Below are positions 45,877 through 54,539 of a stretch of DNA of 64,000 nt, in pieces. A program made the translations under genes and the position numbers. Every line of letters starts with the position of its first letter. The first letter of the stretch is position 1. Source of the DNA: Pseudomonas frederiksbergensis (GTDB lineage: Bacteria > Pseudomonadota > Gammaproteobacteria > Pseudomonadales > Pseudomonadaceae); NCBI RefSeq assembly GCF_000802155.2, contig NZ_JQGJ02000004.1:124001-188000 (forward strand), written 5' to 3'. The notes below the pieces were generated by a model. It searched no databases. It was not told the origin of the DNA and worked only from the letters and a program-made list of their open reading frames with translations.

Positions 45877-46779
45877 TCAACGAGCGGATCGTTTGCCTGC
45901 CTTTTTGTTTCGTGCGTTGGCGTACGTCAGGTTGGCCGACTTCGCGATGTCTTTGGCGATCGAATCAAGACTGGGATAGATGAAGCCTTCGTTGATGCCT
46001 AATTTTGCCAAGCTGGCCAGGATGGCTTTGGTAGACGTGTACGGGATGAAAATTTTTGAGATGAGATCTTGTAAATCGGTGTAGTAGTCAAGTGCTGCGA
46101 TTTGCGCACCATGAAGTGTGAACGTACCGCTCTGGGCCCGTATTCGGGTTGTCATGTGGGGAGCGGTGATACATACCGGTAGCGTGGTGGTGTCTTTTTC
46201 AACGGGATTGAGATATTTGTCCCAGCGTTCTGCGTGTGACGCGATATCAATCGTCTTAGACTGCAAAACCGTTTTCGCATTGATCTTCGTCGGCTCAATG
46301 GCAAACACCGCGAAGCCTTCCTCGCTGAAGTTATCTTCCTCAAATCGCTCGCATTCAGCTTCTCCATCGCCTTCGCGTACCTGAGCGCCCTGGGCTGCAA
46401 AATACAATGCCACTAGGGCATTGGTAGACCAGTCGAGCAGCCTTGTCGGCAAGCCGTGATGCTGAGCGATGAACATCCACTCGAATTCGTTCGTGGGTTG
46501 CTGTTCCAGAAATGGCCTGCCTAGCTGCTTGAAGTCCTGGAGCATTTTTTCCGAGTCCGGGCCGGAGTAGACCCCACCACTGCTGAGTCTTACTGCCGTG
46601 TCGTCAATCTCTTCGCCAAGGTGGTCGTGAGACTGATGGATATTTCGCAGTGCTCCAGGTATGAGCCGGTGACTGGCGCTCGATTGCCCTCGGAACCACA
46701 GTGAGTTGGGTTCGTCAGGTTTCAAGCTGTCAATGATGCCTACGAATTCTACGAGCGTCCTGGCTGTATAGATTTTCAC
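45877..46779 (-). CDS. FRG domain protein
   Basis: About 300 residues. The FRG domain shows LWFRGQSSASHRLIPGALR (the motif that names the family) and EWMFIAQHHGLPTRLLDWSTNALVALYFA. The C-terminal basic tail ends KKAGKRSAR. FRG proteins recur in defence islands and are predicted nucleic-acid or nucleotide-acting effectors; the reaction is unknown. The start is taken as GTG at 46779 with AGAGG six bases ahead; an upstream ATG adds 44 residues without family support. Lies behind the WYL gene on the same strand. Confidence 0.8.
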   Translation of the reverse strand: MKIYTARTLVEFVGIIDSLKPDEPNSLWFRGQSSASHRLIPGALRNIHQSHDHLGEEIDDTAVRLSSGGVYSGPDSEKMLQDFKQLGRPFLEQQPTNEFEWMFIAQHHGLPTRLLDWSTNALVALYFAAQGAQVREGDGEAECERFEEDNFSEEGFAVFAIEPTKINAKTVLQSKTIDIASHAERWDKYLNPVEKDTTTLPVCITAPHMTTRIRAQSGTFTLHGAQIAALDYYTDLQDLISKIFIPYTSTKAILASLAKLGINEGFIYPSLDSIAKDIAKSANLTYANARNKKAGKRSAR

Positions 46780-46929
46780 ATTAGCCTCTTGGAATTTTGA
46801 TTTTTGGTTGTGCCATCCAATGCTACACGAGCAGCTCTGTAGAGCGCTTGACCCGTGTGCATCCAGATGCTTGTGCTGGAAAGCGGTTTGGGGATTTAGA
46901 CCTGCACTCATCGGGTATCGGGGATGACG

Positions 46930-48015
46930 CTATGCAGTCTCATTCTCCTCGACATACATGTGGAGTGCCTTCATCAGTGTTTTGCGCATGTGTTCGCGCA
47001 GATAGGTAGGCTGCAGCACCTCGATCTCATCAGCGTTACTCATCAGGAACAGACGCAGCCCCTGCGTGTCTTGGACGGAGCACTTCAAGATCGCTCCCGC
47101 TTCGGTAGGTTCGATCTTCTGTGTTTCGTTCAGGCGATTTTCTGTGAGCCGGTTCAAGAGATTCGGCCCCAACCCCAGCACGAGATCGATCTCATCCTGG
47201 CCGTGGATGGTCATGAGATCTTTCTGGATAGCGAATGAATCGAACCGGTAATTTTTAGGGTCGGGAATGTCCAAGAAGCTAGTGCTTACGCTGACCACGC
47301 GATGCAGCATCAGGACACAGGTCATTCCAGGGCCATTGCTGCTGTACTTGCCACGCGAAGTTCCCTCAGGTGGTTCGCCGCTTGGCCATTGTTCTGACTC
47401 GACGTAAGCAGAAAGATAGATATTGGAATCCTGGAATGAGAGCGCCAGGGGCTTCAGCAGATAGGTGCATTCCGCGTCCTCGGCATCCCGCGGCTTGTAC
47501 ACCATGGTGAGGCTATGGCCAGCCAATAAAGCGGCTTGAATGATATCCAGGTGGGCCGGGTCGTAGATGCCAGGGAGGAGGGTCATGAATCGCGTGCCGG
47601 ACGTGATGCGGCCTTGCGCAATCAGGTCTTGCTTCGAGTTCCGAGTGATCACGCCCAAAGCATAGTCACGCAGCTTGACCAGCTGCTTGGCCACAAGCTT
47701 GAAGCCGAAGCGCTCAGAATGCTGCAGCATCGCGAGGAGGGTCATCGATTCGGTCGGCGTCAGTACCAGGTCGAGGCTCACATTCCTGTGCAACCTCCAT
47801 TGAAAGGACTTTTTACCTTTGGGTTTCTCACCGACGACCTGCTCATCTTCGGCCAGGGCTCGCAGATCACGCAAGGTGGTTTTGATGTGAGGGATTTGCT
47901 CGGCCCATTCCGTTTGCAAGGCATGCAGTTCCTCGGTCGTGAGCGGAGTTCTTGCACGGCGCAAAATTTTTGTCAGCGTTCTGCGGCGCAAATCTTTTGG
48001 CTTTATTTCGCTCAC
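46930..48015 (-). CDS. WYL-domain transcription regulator
   Basis: 361 residues. The N terminus is a winged HTH (RRTLTKILRRARTPLTTEELHAL), followed by a WYL domain around 160-250 and a WCX-like C-terminal part. WYL regulators such as BrxR and CapW repress nearby phage-defence operons and respond to nucleic-acid ligands. It is divergent from the pair at 48104 and 48989, with an ~88-bp shared promoter region, so that pair is the likely target. Also upstream of the FRG gene on its own strand. Confidence 0.85.
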   Translation of the reverse strand: MSEIKPKDLRRRTLTKILRRARTPLTTEELHALQTEWAEQIPHIKTTLRDLRALAEDEQVVGEKPKGKKSFQWRLHRNVSLDLVLTPTESMTLLAMLQHSERFGFKLVAKQLVKLRDYALGVITRNSKQDLIAQGRITSGTRFMTLLPGIYDPAHLDIIQAALLAGHSLTMVYKPRDAEDAECTYLLKPLALSFQDSNIYLSAYVESEQWPSGEPPEGTSRGKYSSNGPGMTCVLMLHRVVSVSTSFLDIPDPKNYRFDSFAIQKDLMTIHGQDEIDLVLGLGPNLLNRLTENRLNETQKIEPTEAGAILKCSVQDTQGLRLFLMSNADEIEVLQPTYLREHMRKTLMKALHMYVEENETA

Positions 48016-48103
48016 ACCAGGTACTCAGGGACAAAAAGTGTCCTTATGGTGCTGCAGTATCGCTTTGCCAGCAACGAATTCTGGACAATACCCTGGAGTG
48101 GTT

Positions 48104-48982
48104 ATGAAAACCAAAGTGACCCGTCGCATCTATCCCCCATACAAACAACGCGCAGAAGTTAAAGCCTTCATCGAGTGGCTCGCCCTGCACCTTGGTTCGA
48201 ATCAGCAGCTCAAGCATGAGTACGTCAACCGGAAAACGGCAAAACGCTGGCAGTTCACTGACCTGTACGATGCTTACCAACAGTACGAATGGCAGCACTC
48301 CGGGGTACCGCATTTGAAGGTGAGCGCTGGCACTTGCGCGACTAGCAACACGAATGCATTGAATGCGCTGAGCACTGATCTCAGCTTGGCGAACTGCGAT
48401 GCCACCATGCTGCGAGGAACGAAAGCTACGATGTTCTGGGGTGGCGTGTCGGCGCACAACAATCAGTGGCTTGAGGCCAATCAGAAAGGCTTGGCCAAGA
48501 CGATTGCACAGGTCGCACAGGTGCTGCGTATTGGTAATCTCGACAGCCCTCAATTCCAGAATAATCTTCGTTTCAACGCGGGCATGACCAAGGTGTATTC
48601 GCTGATCTGCCAGGACTTCATCATCTACGACAGCCGCGTCGCCGCTGCCCTGGGCATGCTTGTTGTCATCTTCTGTGAGGAAAAGGGTATCCATGCTCTT
48701 CCTGATGGCCTGCGTTTCCCGTGGGCTCCCGCGAAGGAGGGCGAGAGCGCCGCAGTCCCTAAACGTCGTAATCCAAGCAAGGGCGACGCATTCAAATTCC
48801 CGGGCTTGCGACGCGGGCACCATCACGCGATCTGGAACATGCGCGCAAGCTGGATCTTGAGCCAGGCATTGGCCCATCAATCCGCAGCGACCAGCCCTTT
48901 CCTCGGCGGTGGTGCAAACGCGCTGCGTCGACTCGAAATGGCGCTCTTCATGATGGGGTACGACCTCGGCATCGCAGCGTGA
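48104..48982 (+). CDS. Conserved hypothetical protein under WYL control
   Basis: 292 residues, soluble. Contains RRIYPPYKQRAEVKAFIEWL, AGTCATSNTNALNAL, FWGGVSAHN, MTKVYSLICQDFIIYDSRVAAALGMLV and AWRHHHAIW-like RRGHHHAIWNMRASW, blocks that look conserved and possibly DNA-glycosylase-like in fold around KVYSL..YDSRV, but I do not recognise the family. GGAG eight bases ahead sets the ATG at 48104; the frame runs back into the WYL promoter without a good start. Six bases separate it from the next gene, so they form an operon. Confidence 0.65.
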   Translation: MKTKVTRRIYPPYKQRAEVKAFIEWLALHLGSNQQLKHEYVNRKTAKRWQFTDLYDAYQQYEWQHSGVPHLKVSAGTCATSNTNALNALSTDLSLANCDATMLRGTKATMFWGGVSAHNNQWLEANQKGLAKTIAQVAQVLRIGNLDSPQFQNNLRFNAGMTKVYSLICQDFIIYDSRVAAALGMLVVIFCEEKGIHALPDGLRFPWAPAKEGESAAVPKRRNPSKGDAFKFPGLRRGHHHAIWNMRASWILSQALAHQSAATSPFLGGGANALRRLEMALFMMGYDLGIAA

Positions 48983-48988
48983 ACAACC

Positions 48989-49318
48989 ATGAGTACGTCG
49001 CCTGACATCAAATCATTGATCATCGACCTCATTGGGCATGGCGTGTTGGACGCAACGCTCAGAGCGCTACTCACCGAACAATCGCCGAGTCTGGTCGTGG
49101 GTGACATCGAGGAGGCACTTCTGGAGTTGCAGCGTCAGGGTGTGATCATTGGCGCCGGCGGAATGTGGCTACCAGGGCATGCTGAAATCGCGGAGTGTTG
49201 CAACCCCGCGATTGTGGAGCAGTTGCTCAACCCGGGGGAGTTCGTGGAGGTCGATGTCGATGAGCTGATTGCGGAGCTCGAAGCCATGCTCGTGAAGGCC
49301 CGAAGTGCCAAGAGCTAA
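48989..49318 (+). CDS. Small partner protein of the WYL-controlled operon
   Basis: 109 residues, acidic. The first ~65 residues have a winged-helix-like pattern (LIIDLIGHGVLDATLRALL, GDIEEALLELQRQGVII), and the C terminus is an acidic helix (VDVDELIAELEAMLVKA). It could be an adaptor or DNA-binding partner for the upstream protein. Unrecognised. Convergent with an XRE gene. Confidence 0.6.
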   Translation: MSTSPDIKSLIIDLIGHGVLDATLRALLTEQSPSLVVGDIEEALLELQRQGVIIGAGGMWLPGHAEIAECCNPAIVEQLLNPGEFVEVDVDELIAELEAMLVKARSAKS

Positions 49319-49400
49319 ACGTGGCTTCTGGAGGATCAAGTGTCGTTGCCTGAGCTCAGAGATGCGCTTTTTCGATGGGTCTAGGGATTTGATCCTTAGG

Positions 49401-49814
49401 TCACGCTTTCTCTTGCTCAGCGAAGCACAGCTCCGCTTGCGAGTATGGGGCACTAGTCCTTTTTAGGCGGGATAGGATGGCCCGGGTTGGGCGGATATCT
49501 GAGACCGAGCTGAGGCCAAGACTCTTGAGCGCACCCATTGCCTCAAGGTCTGCAATGTCGGCTTCGAGGTGATGCAATAGGGTCTTCACGGTATGGCCGC
49601 TTTCCACGCTCAACGTGAGTGTGAACAGCGTTAATGGACTGAGCCCCAGCGCCCCATTGATGGCCGTCAGCTTGTCGATGATAGGGCTCGATCGCCCATG
49701 CTCCAGTTTCGACATATAAGTCCGACTGGTGGTGTCGGCCATGTGCTTCTGAGTCAGCCCGCGGCTGACGCGCATGGCTTTTAGGGCAGTGGCAAAGCCT
49801 GTTTTGAGCGACAT
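49401..49814 (-). CDS. XRE family regulator
   Basis: 137 residues with an N-terminal XRE helix-turn-helix (RVSRGLTQKHMADTTSRTYMSKLEHGRSSP) closely resembling the one at 12907 (SRTYLSKIENAQSSP), and a helical C-terminal part. AGGAG seven bases ahead supports the ATG. A near-perfect 22-bp palindrome 21 bp upstream and a 7-bp inverted pair (49876-49898) look like operator sites. Confidence 0.8.
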   Translation of the reverse strand: MSLKTGFATALKAMRVSRGLTQKHMADTTSRTYMSKLEHGRSSPIIDKLTAINGALGLSPLTLFTLTLSVESGHTVKTLLHHLEADIADLEAMGALKSLGLSSVSDIRPTRAILSRLKRTSAPYSQAELCFAEQEKA

Positions 49815-49835
49815 AGATGCTCCTGGCCAAAGCGA

Positions 49836-49857
49836 AGCGAGAAAAGCTTTTCACGCT
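49836..49857. promoter_or_regulatory. Palindromic operator candidate upstream of XRE gene
   Basis: A 22-bp inverted repeat centred on GAAAAGCTTTTC, with flanks AGCGA and ACGCT (one mismatched pair). Position suggests autoregulation by the XRE protein. Confidence 0.5.
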
Positions 49858-49936
49858 TGCTTGAAGCGGCGGAAAGCTCTGACATAGAGCATCAGAGCGT
49901 ATCACGAGTGCCCCAGCAGCTTGAGCCTATGGCGAA

Positions 49937-50746
49937 TTAAAATCGGCATGCGTAAAGCATGTCTTTGGATATTCCTCTGAGCTCTCCAAATTTCAAGTAC
50001 TGGCTTCGAACCTCTTCAACGAAGTCGAGGCACTTTTTGTTGAGTTGCTCAATCCCCCCTAAATCGCTTTTTAAGCTGCAGAACCATTTGGATGTTGGTT
50101 CATACGAAGGGTGGGGGCGGCTCGGATAGAGACTTTTGGTGTGAGGGCACTCATTTTTTTCTGAAGATAAATGGATAAGATCTATTTGCTTGTTGAATTT
50201 ATTTGCCCTTCTGTAGCTGATTACGAAAAGCGGATCTCCATGTGCGATCGTGTTTCTTATCGTCTTCAGTGTTTCGAAGATGTCCCAAAACTTCAAGGAT
50301 TTTGGTTTTACATTATTGTTCGTGAGTTCTTGTATTTTGCTGGCTGCTTCAAAGCCATCTGAAAAATTTGTCTGATCTAAGAAATATTGTTTTTGATATT
50401 CTTGGTGAGATAGCACATAGGTCAGGCACCAGAAGGTTTTGACGATCATGCTCTCAATTAACGCCACGTGTTTGACGAGAATGAGTTCATTCTGAAGCTT
50501 TGCAAGCGACTCGATAGTTTTCAGGGGTTGAGTGCTGCTGAGTCTTTCTATATTTATTTCATGCAAGGCATCCCAGTCTTGCTGGCTGTGCGCCATGCTT
50601 TCTCTTTCAGTGAATTTGCTTTCGCTCTCGCTAGCCTGAGTGTTGTACTCCATGAGGTCTCTTTCATGGTTTTTTATTAATGAGGCTATCACATTGCTCA
50701 AGCTTTTTAGTTCATTTTTTACATGATTCATGCGCATGAGTGACAT
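49937..50746 (-). CDS. HEPN-like hypothetical protein
   Basis: 269 residues, helical and AT-rich. It contains LKTIRNTIAHGDP, in which Arg164 and His169 form an R-x4-H motif, the RNase signature of HEPN domains. Most HEPN toxins cut RNA and are paired with an MNT-type antitoxin; none is adjacent here. The N-terminal ~75 residues form a coiled coil. AAGGA eight bases ahead supports the first ATG. RNase function is inference from the motif and helical context. Confidence 0.55.
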   Translation of the reverse strand: MSLMRMNHVKNELKSLSNVIASLIKNHERDLMEYNTQASESESKFTERESMAHSQQDWDALHEINIERLSSTQPLKTIESLAKLQNELILVKHVALIESMIVKTFWCLTYVLSHQEYQKQYFLDQTNFSDGFEAASKIQELTNNNVKPKSLKFWDIFETLKTIRNTIAHGDPLFVISYRRANKFNKQIDLIHLSSEKNECPHTKSLYPSRPHPSYEPTSKWFCSLKSDLGGIEQLNKKCLDFVEEVRSQYLKFGELRGISKDMLYACRF

Positions 50747-50849
50747 ACAGGTTCCTTTGCCAAGATGTTCTTTGTTTCACGCTAAAGGCTATTGATTTGA
50801 TCAACACCTAAGCCAGTTGTGCCCGAGGAACACAACTGGCCACGTGTAT

Positions 50850-52847
50850 TTACGCTAAGTCATTGTGACGGTGGATCCAGTGGGCAGGGATGAGCCCGTC
50901 GTCTTTGCTCTGCCACGCCGCTACGGGCACGGTGTCAGCGACTTGGCCCCAGATGTCCGGGCCCGCATGCTCAAGGACGATGATCTGGATGAAATGGCCT
51001 GCACGCTTGAGACCTTCAGCCAAGACTTCGAAGATTCGGCGTGTGGCAACGACATCCGCTGGGCGGGCTTGATTCACCGCTTCGAATCCCGCATCCAGTG
51101 CGTTGAGGCCACCGGTATTGCTTGGGAAATAGACCTGGCTCGGCTGGTCGATCACGATGAAGCTGAAAGGTGGGAGCTTGCGATTCTCGTCCTTCGACAG
51201 GTATTCATGAATGCCGAGGAACGTCGCGATGTGATACCCCATCCAGTTCGCACCACTGCCGATTTCCCAGAGAAAATCCCGCTGGCCGTGGGAGTCGAAG
51301 CGAAGCGTGAGCTCTTTCCGATCGAGATAGATCTGAGCGCCAGGCGTTCCGTTCAAGCCGAACTGATCCGCATAGTCCTCGAACATCGGGGCCAGCTGGG
51401 CATCCACCTTCCGCTCTTGCTCAGCCATGTCAGTCAGCGACATCTGGAAGTTGTAATGCCGAATCAGGCTTTCCAGCTCGGTCATGCGCTTCTTCAGACC
51501 GTCGTCCGCTTCAGAGCCATCCAGTTGTTTGATCAGCCGGCTGATCTCACCCGCCACATAGTAAATCTGGCCAATGGCAGTACGGGTGCGCTCATCCTCT
51601 TGGATCAAGCGACCCTGCTCTCGCATCAAACGAGACAGCTCACGCTCCTCCTTGGCACGTTGCCGTTTCAGCGTAGCCAGTTGCTTGTCGACGACGGGGT
51701 TGTCCTTGAGCGCGTCCGAAATCCGGGTGACCTTGTTGACCTTCTCTTCCAAGTTCTCGATCACCATAGGCAAGGCGTTGGTGAACGAGCCGCAGGCCAC
51801 GCAGTGCCCACCATCAGTGACGCTCTGCTTGAGCCAGTCGAGCCCAATGACATGGGACTTCTCAGTATCAATCGCCGCGACGAATCGCTTGCTGTTACGC
51901 GCCAGGTGGTCGAAGCCATCGATCTGGGCATCAAATTCGTCAACAATACGTTGTTGCTTACCGACTTCCTCGATGACCACCTTTAGCTTTTCTGAGATAT
52001 GCAGTCGTTGAGGTTCCAGGAGTGTCTGCTCCAGCCGCCCTTCATGGGTCGCGATGACGACCTTTTTGAGCAGTTCGATTTTCTGAGCACCTTGGGTATT
52101 GGTGCGCTCAAGCAAGCCCAGCTGAATGCAGCGATCAAACAGTTGGTCGACGTCAGCGTAGTGGCTCGCCTTGGCCGCATCGTGGACTGCAAGCTGCTTG
52201 CGCAGCCGATCTTGCTCGCGCTGCGCTTCATCCCGACGCCGCTCATTCATTATGTAGTTTGCATCCACCATACCGAGCGCGTAGGGCATAGCTCGCGTCA
52301 GGCGCTCCTTGTGAGCAAACGAGTCGGTTTTGAAGAACAGGGTGTTGGGGTTTGCCACGATGTGCTGAGGCAGGAAGTTGAACGCCGCCATGTCGCGATA
52401 GGAACTGCGGCGGTCGAAGCCCGACGGCTCTTCCTCATCGGAGTGGGGGAGGTCACTGACCCGAACCATGCCGTCGAAGGCGGCTTTGTACTGCCCCAAG
52501 GAGTGGGTACGGTAAACGGAGTTCGGGATCTGTTCATCATCGACCTCCAGCATGCAAAGCTCGTTAGAGCCTTGGGAGCTTCCCGGAGTGCGTCGCGCGA
52601 CGATGTAGGTCGTATCGAGAAGGCGGATCTTCATCCCGAACCAATCGACTGTGTCGCGGATGATGCCGATTGGAATCTGACACTTGGTCGCGCCCAGCAC
52701 GTAGTCAATGATGTGCACAATTGACGACTTGCCGGTGCCGCTCAGCCCGTAAATGATGTTGATCTTCCCGTCTTGAAAGGGAATGACTCGTGGTTCCAAG
52801 CCAGGGCAGCGAGGCCAGAGGATGACTGCGTCAATCGTGAATTTCAT
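50850..52847 (-). CDS. DUF3732 SMC-like ATPase (ABC three-component system)
   Basis: 665 residues. Walker A GLSGTGKSS near residue 35 and Walker B-type FIVIDQPSQVYFP near 570 flank a long coiled coil (~190-480) with a central CVACGS motif reminiscent of a Rad50-type hook. DUF3732 ATPases are the ATPase of ABC-3C conflict systems. The start at 52847 overlaps the upstream gene by 17 bases; the long upstream frame is not protein-like. The ATPase is thought to sense DNA and license an attached effector. Third gene of the operon. Confidence 0.85.
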   Translation of the reverse strand: MKFTIDAVILWPRCPGLEPRVIPFQDGKINIIYGLSGTGKSSIVHIIDYVLGATKCQIPIGIIRDTVDWFGMKIRLLDTTYIVARRTPGSSQGSNELCMLEVDDEQIPNSVYRTHSLGQYKAAFDGMVRVSDLPHSDEEEPSGFDRRSSYRDMAAFNFLPQHIVANPNTLFFKTDSFAHKERLTRAMPYALGMVDANYIMNERRRDEAQREQDRLRKQLAVHDAAKASHYADVDQLFDRCIQLGLLERTNTQGAQKIELLKKVVIATHEGRLEQTLLEPQRLHISEKLKVVIEEVGKQQRIVDEFDAQIDGFDHLARNSKRFVAAIDTEKSHVIGLDWLKQSVTDGGHCVACGSFTNALPMVIENLEEKVNKVTRISDALKDNPVVDKQLATLKRQRAKEERELSRLMREQGRLIQEDERTRTAIGQIYYVAGEISRLIKQLDGSEADDGLKKRMTELESLIRHYNFQMSLTDMAEQERKVDAQLAPMFEDYADQFGLNGTPGAQIYLDRKELTLRFDSHGQRDFLWEIGSGANWMGYHIATFLGIHEYLSKDENRKLPPFSFIVIDQPSQVYFPSNTGGLNALDAGFEAVNQARPADVVATRRIFEVLAEGLKRAGHFIQIIVLEHAGPDIWGQVADTVPVAAWQSKDDGLIPAHWIHRHNDLA

Positions 52848-53337
52848 TGGGAATCCCAAACAAGAGCTTGTACAGATTTTCTGTCGTGTCGGTGGCAAAC
52901 CACTTCGCGAGTTTCTCAGTGGTCTGCAGCATGGCCGCGGGGATGGTGTTCTTGATGCCTCGTGGCCAACGATCGACCAGGACTTGGAAGCTGGTCTCAC
53001 TTCCCTTGGAGCCGATCTTTCCAACCAAACGCGAAGAGACGGCGAGATTGAGCCCTTGCAGGGTGGTGGCCGCATGGGCGGACACCCTTCGCTGCAGATC
53101 AATTTTCAATACCGGGGTTTCCCTCAGCACTGCACCCAGGGTGGAGCGGCTGGTGCGCTTGCTCAACGCGTCGCGTGAGCGCTGATTCCACACCAGCGGC
53201 AGCACCAACATCAGTTTCGGTAGATCCGGGGTTTGTCCAAGCCCTGCCTCTTGGTATTCACCTATGAAGTGCGTCAGGACAAAGCAGGCCAATGACGAGT
53301 TGTGGATCAATTGATGATCCATATACGCCTCGCTCAT
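52831..53337 (-). CDS. ABC-3C middle component
   Basis: 168 residues that match middle-component proteins of three-component ABC systems: HNSSLACFVLTHFIGEYQEA, LPKLMLVLPLVWNQRSRDAL, and a basic C-terminal half. The family is a small adaptor between the effector-bearing subunit and the ATPase. Its start overlaps the preceding stop (ATGA), and its end overlaps the ATPase start, so all three genes are translated as a unit. Confidence 0.8.
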   Translation of the reverse strand: MSEAYMDHQLIHNSSLACFVLTHFIGEYQEAGLGQTPDLPKLMLVLPLVWNQRSRDALSKRTSRSTLGAVLRETPVLKIDLQRRVSAHAATTLQGLNLAVSSRLVGKIGSKGSETSFQVLVDRWPRGIKNTIPAAMLQTTEKLAKWFATDTTENLYKLLFGIPNEIHD

Positions 53338-54539
53338 GACTCTTCCTCTGGGTTCGGCGCGTCACGGTGCCAATGGATGGGCGAATGCGTTCCATCGGCG
53401 TTGGCCATCCGGTGGTAGGTGCCGCTGAACAGGTACTGAGCCGTCGAGTGCACCCGTCCAACCTTCATGGGAAAGGTTTCTGGAAACAAGGTTTTGGTCA
53501 TCACAGATCTGTAATCAGCCGTGCCGTAGTCATCCAGCGACGTCATGTTGTCCAACTGGTGGCGGTCGTTGATCGCCTCCCAGCGATCACTGAGCACACG
53601 CTCCGCCACATCAAAGTCCTTGGCCAGAACTCCACCTGATTCCAGAAGGCGGATGCGCTCAGAATAGGCGCCACAGTAGAAGCCAAATTGCTTCATCAGC
53701 AGGTTTTCCGGCATGTTGATTTTGGTGAGCTGCTCCACGAACAGCATGTCCGCGGGGTCGATCTTCTCGGCCCACTCTGCGAACTCGGTTTTCTCGAAGG
53801 GCAGAGGTTCCCAAGGGCCATTCATGAACGCTTCAACGAGCGCTTGACGCTTGTTGTAGTAAGGCTGAGCGGTCGTCCAGAAAGGCTTTCGGGCTACCCA
53901 GGTCTCTTGGCAATGGTCGAACAGGAAACCGACCAGACCATGGTAGATGTCCTCAGCATTCGCTACCGCATCCTCGGGGAGGTGGAGGGACGCGATCACC
54001 CGCTGCTTCATCTGAGCATTGAGCTGGCCGTCCTCAATGGACATGTGCTCGATCAGAAATGCCAAGTCGGCGTCCGAGTACGCGATGACATCCCGAGCGA
54101 TCTCGCCAGGCTTGCCTGTCATTCCGGCGGCATGCGTTCGAAGCGCAACGACCGCGTCTGCCACATCTTGCTTTGAAAGGGCGTCAGAGAGCCGCATGGC
54201 CAGCGTGCCTTTCTTAAGCACGCGGTTCGTGACGAGGAGGAATTGCAACTCCTCATGCTCCTTCCGGGCAGCCGCTAACCCGTTCAACCAGATGCGGAGT
54301 GTCTTCCACAGGTTTTTACTGCTGTCTTGCAGTGGGTTTTTGCGAGGCTGAACAGAGAGCTTCGCTTGTTCTGACACACGCCGAGAGCCTGTCGCTGTCT
54401 GGCTGATCTCTTCAACATCATCAGCCGTTTCAATGCCAAACCTAGTCTGCGCATTGGGTGCCGTGAAGATACGGTACAGCGCGCGTTCATACTGGTAGCC
54501 ATACCCCGCTGCGCTGGGGCTAGCATCTGGATCTTTCAT
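53334..54539 (-). CDS. ABC-3C component with N-terminal nuclease-like region
   Basis: 401 residues, first gene of the operon. The N terminus has AGYGYQYERALYRIF, FGIETADDVEEI and VSEQAKLSVQPRKNP, a layout close to DUF4297/Cap4-type nucleases (E...D..., then Q-x-K), and the C terminus is the ABC-3C-specific domain (KPFWTTAQPYYNKRQALVEAF). It would be the effector subunit. ATG at 54539 follows GAGAG; the longer frame adds 59 unrelated residues. Nuclease activity is inferred. Confidence 0.7.
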   Translation of the reverse strand: MKDPDASPSAAGYGYQYERALYRIFTAPNAQTRFGIETADDVEEISQTATGSRRVSEQAKLSVQPRKNPLQDSSKNLWKTLRIWLNGLAAARKEHEELQFLLVTNRVLKKGTLAMRLSDALSKQDVADAVVALRTHAAGMTGKPGEIARDVIAYSDADLAFLIEHMSIEDGQLNAQMKQRVIASLHLPEDAVANAEDIYHGLVGFLFDHCQETWVARKPFWTTAQPYYNKRQALVEAFMNGPWEPLPFEKTEFAEWAEKIDPADMLFVEQLTKINMPENLLMKQFGFYCGAYSERIRLLESGGVLAKDFDVAERVLSDRWEAINDRHQLDNMTSLDDYGTADYRSVMTKTLFPETFPMKVGRVHSTAQYLFSGTYHRMANADGTHSPIHWHRDAPNPEEES

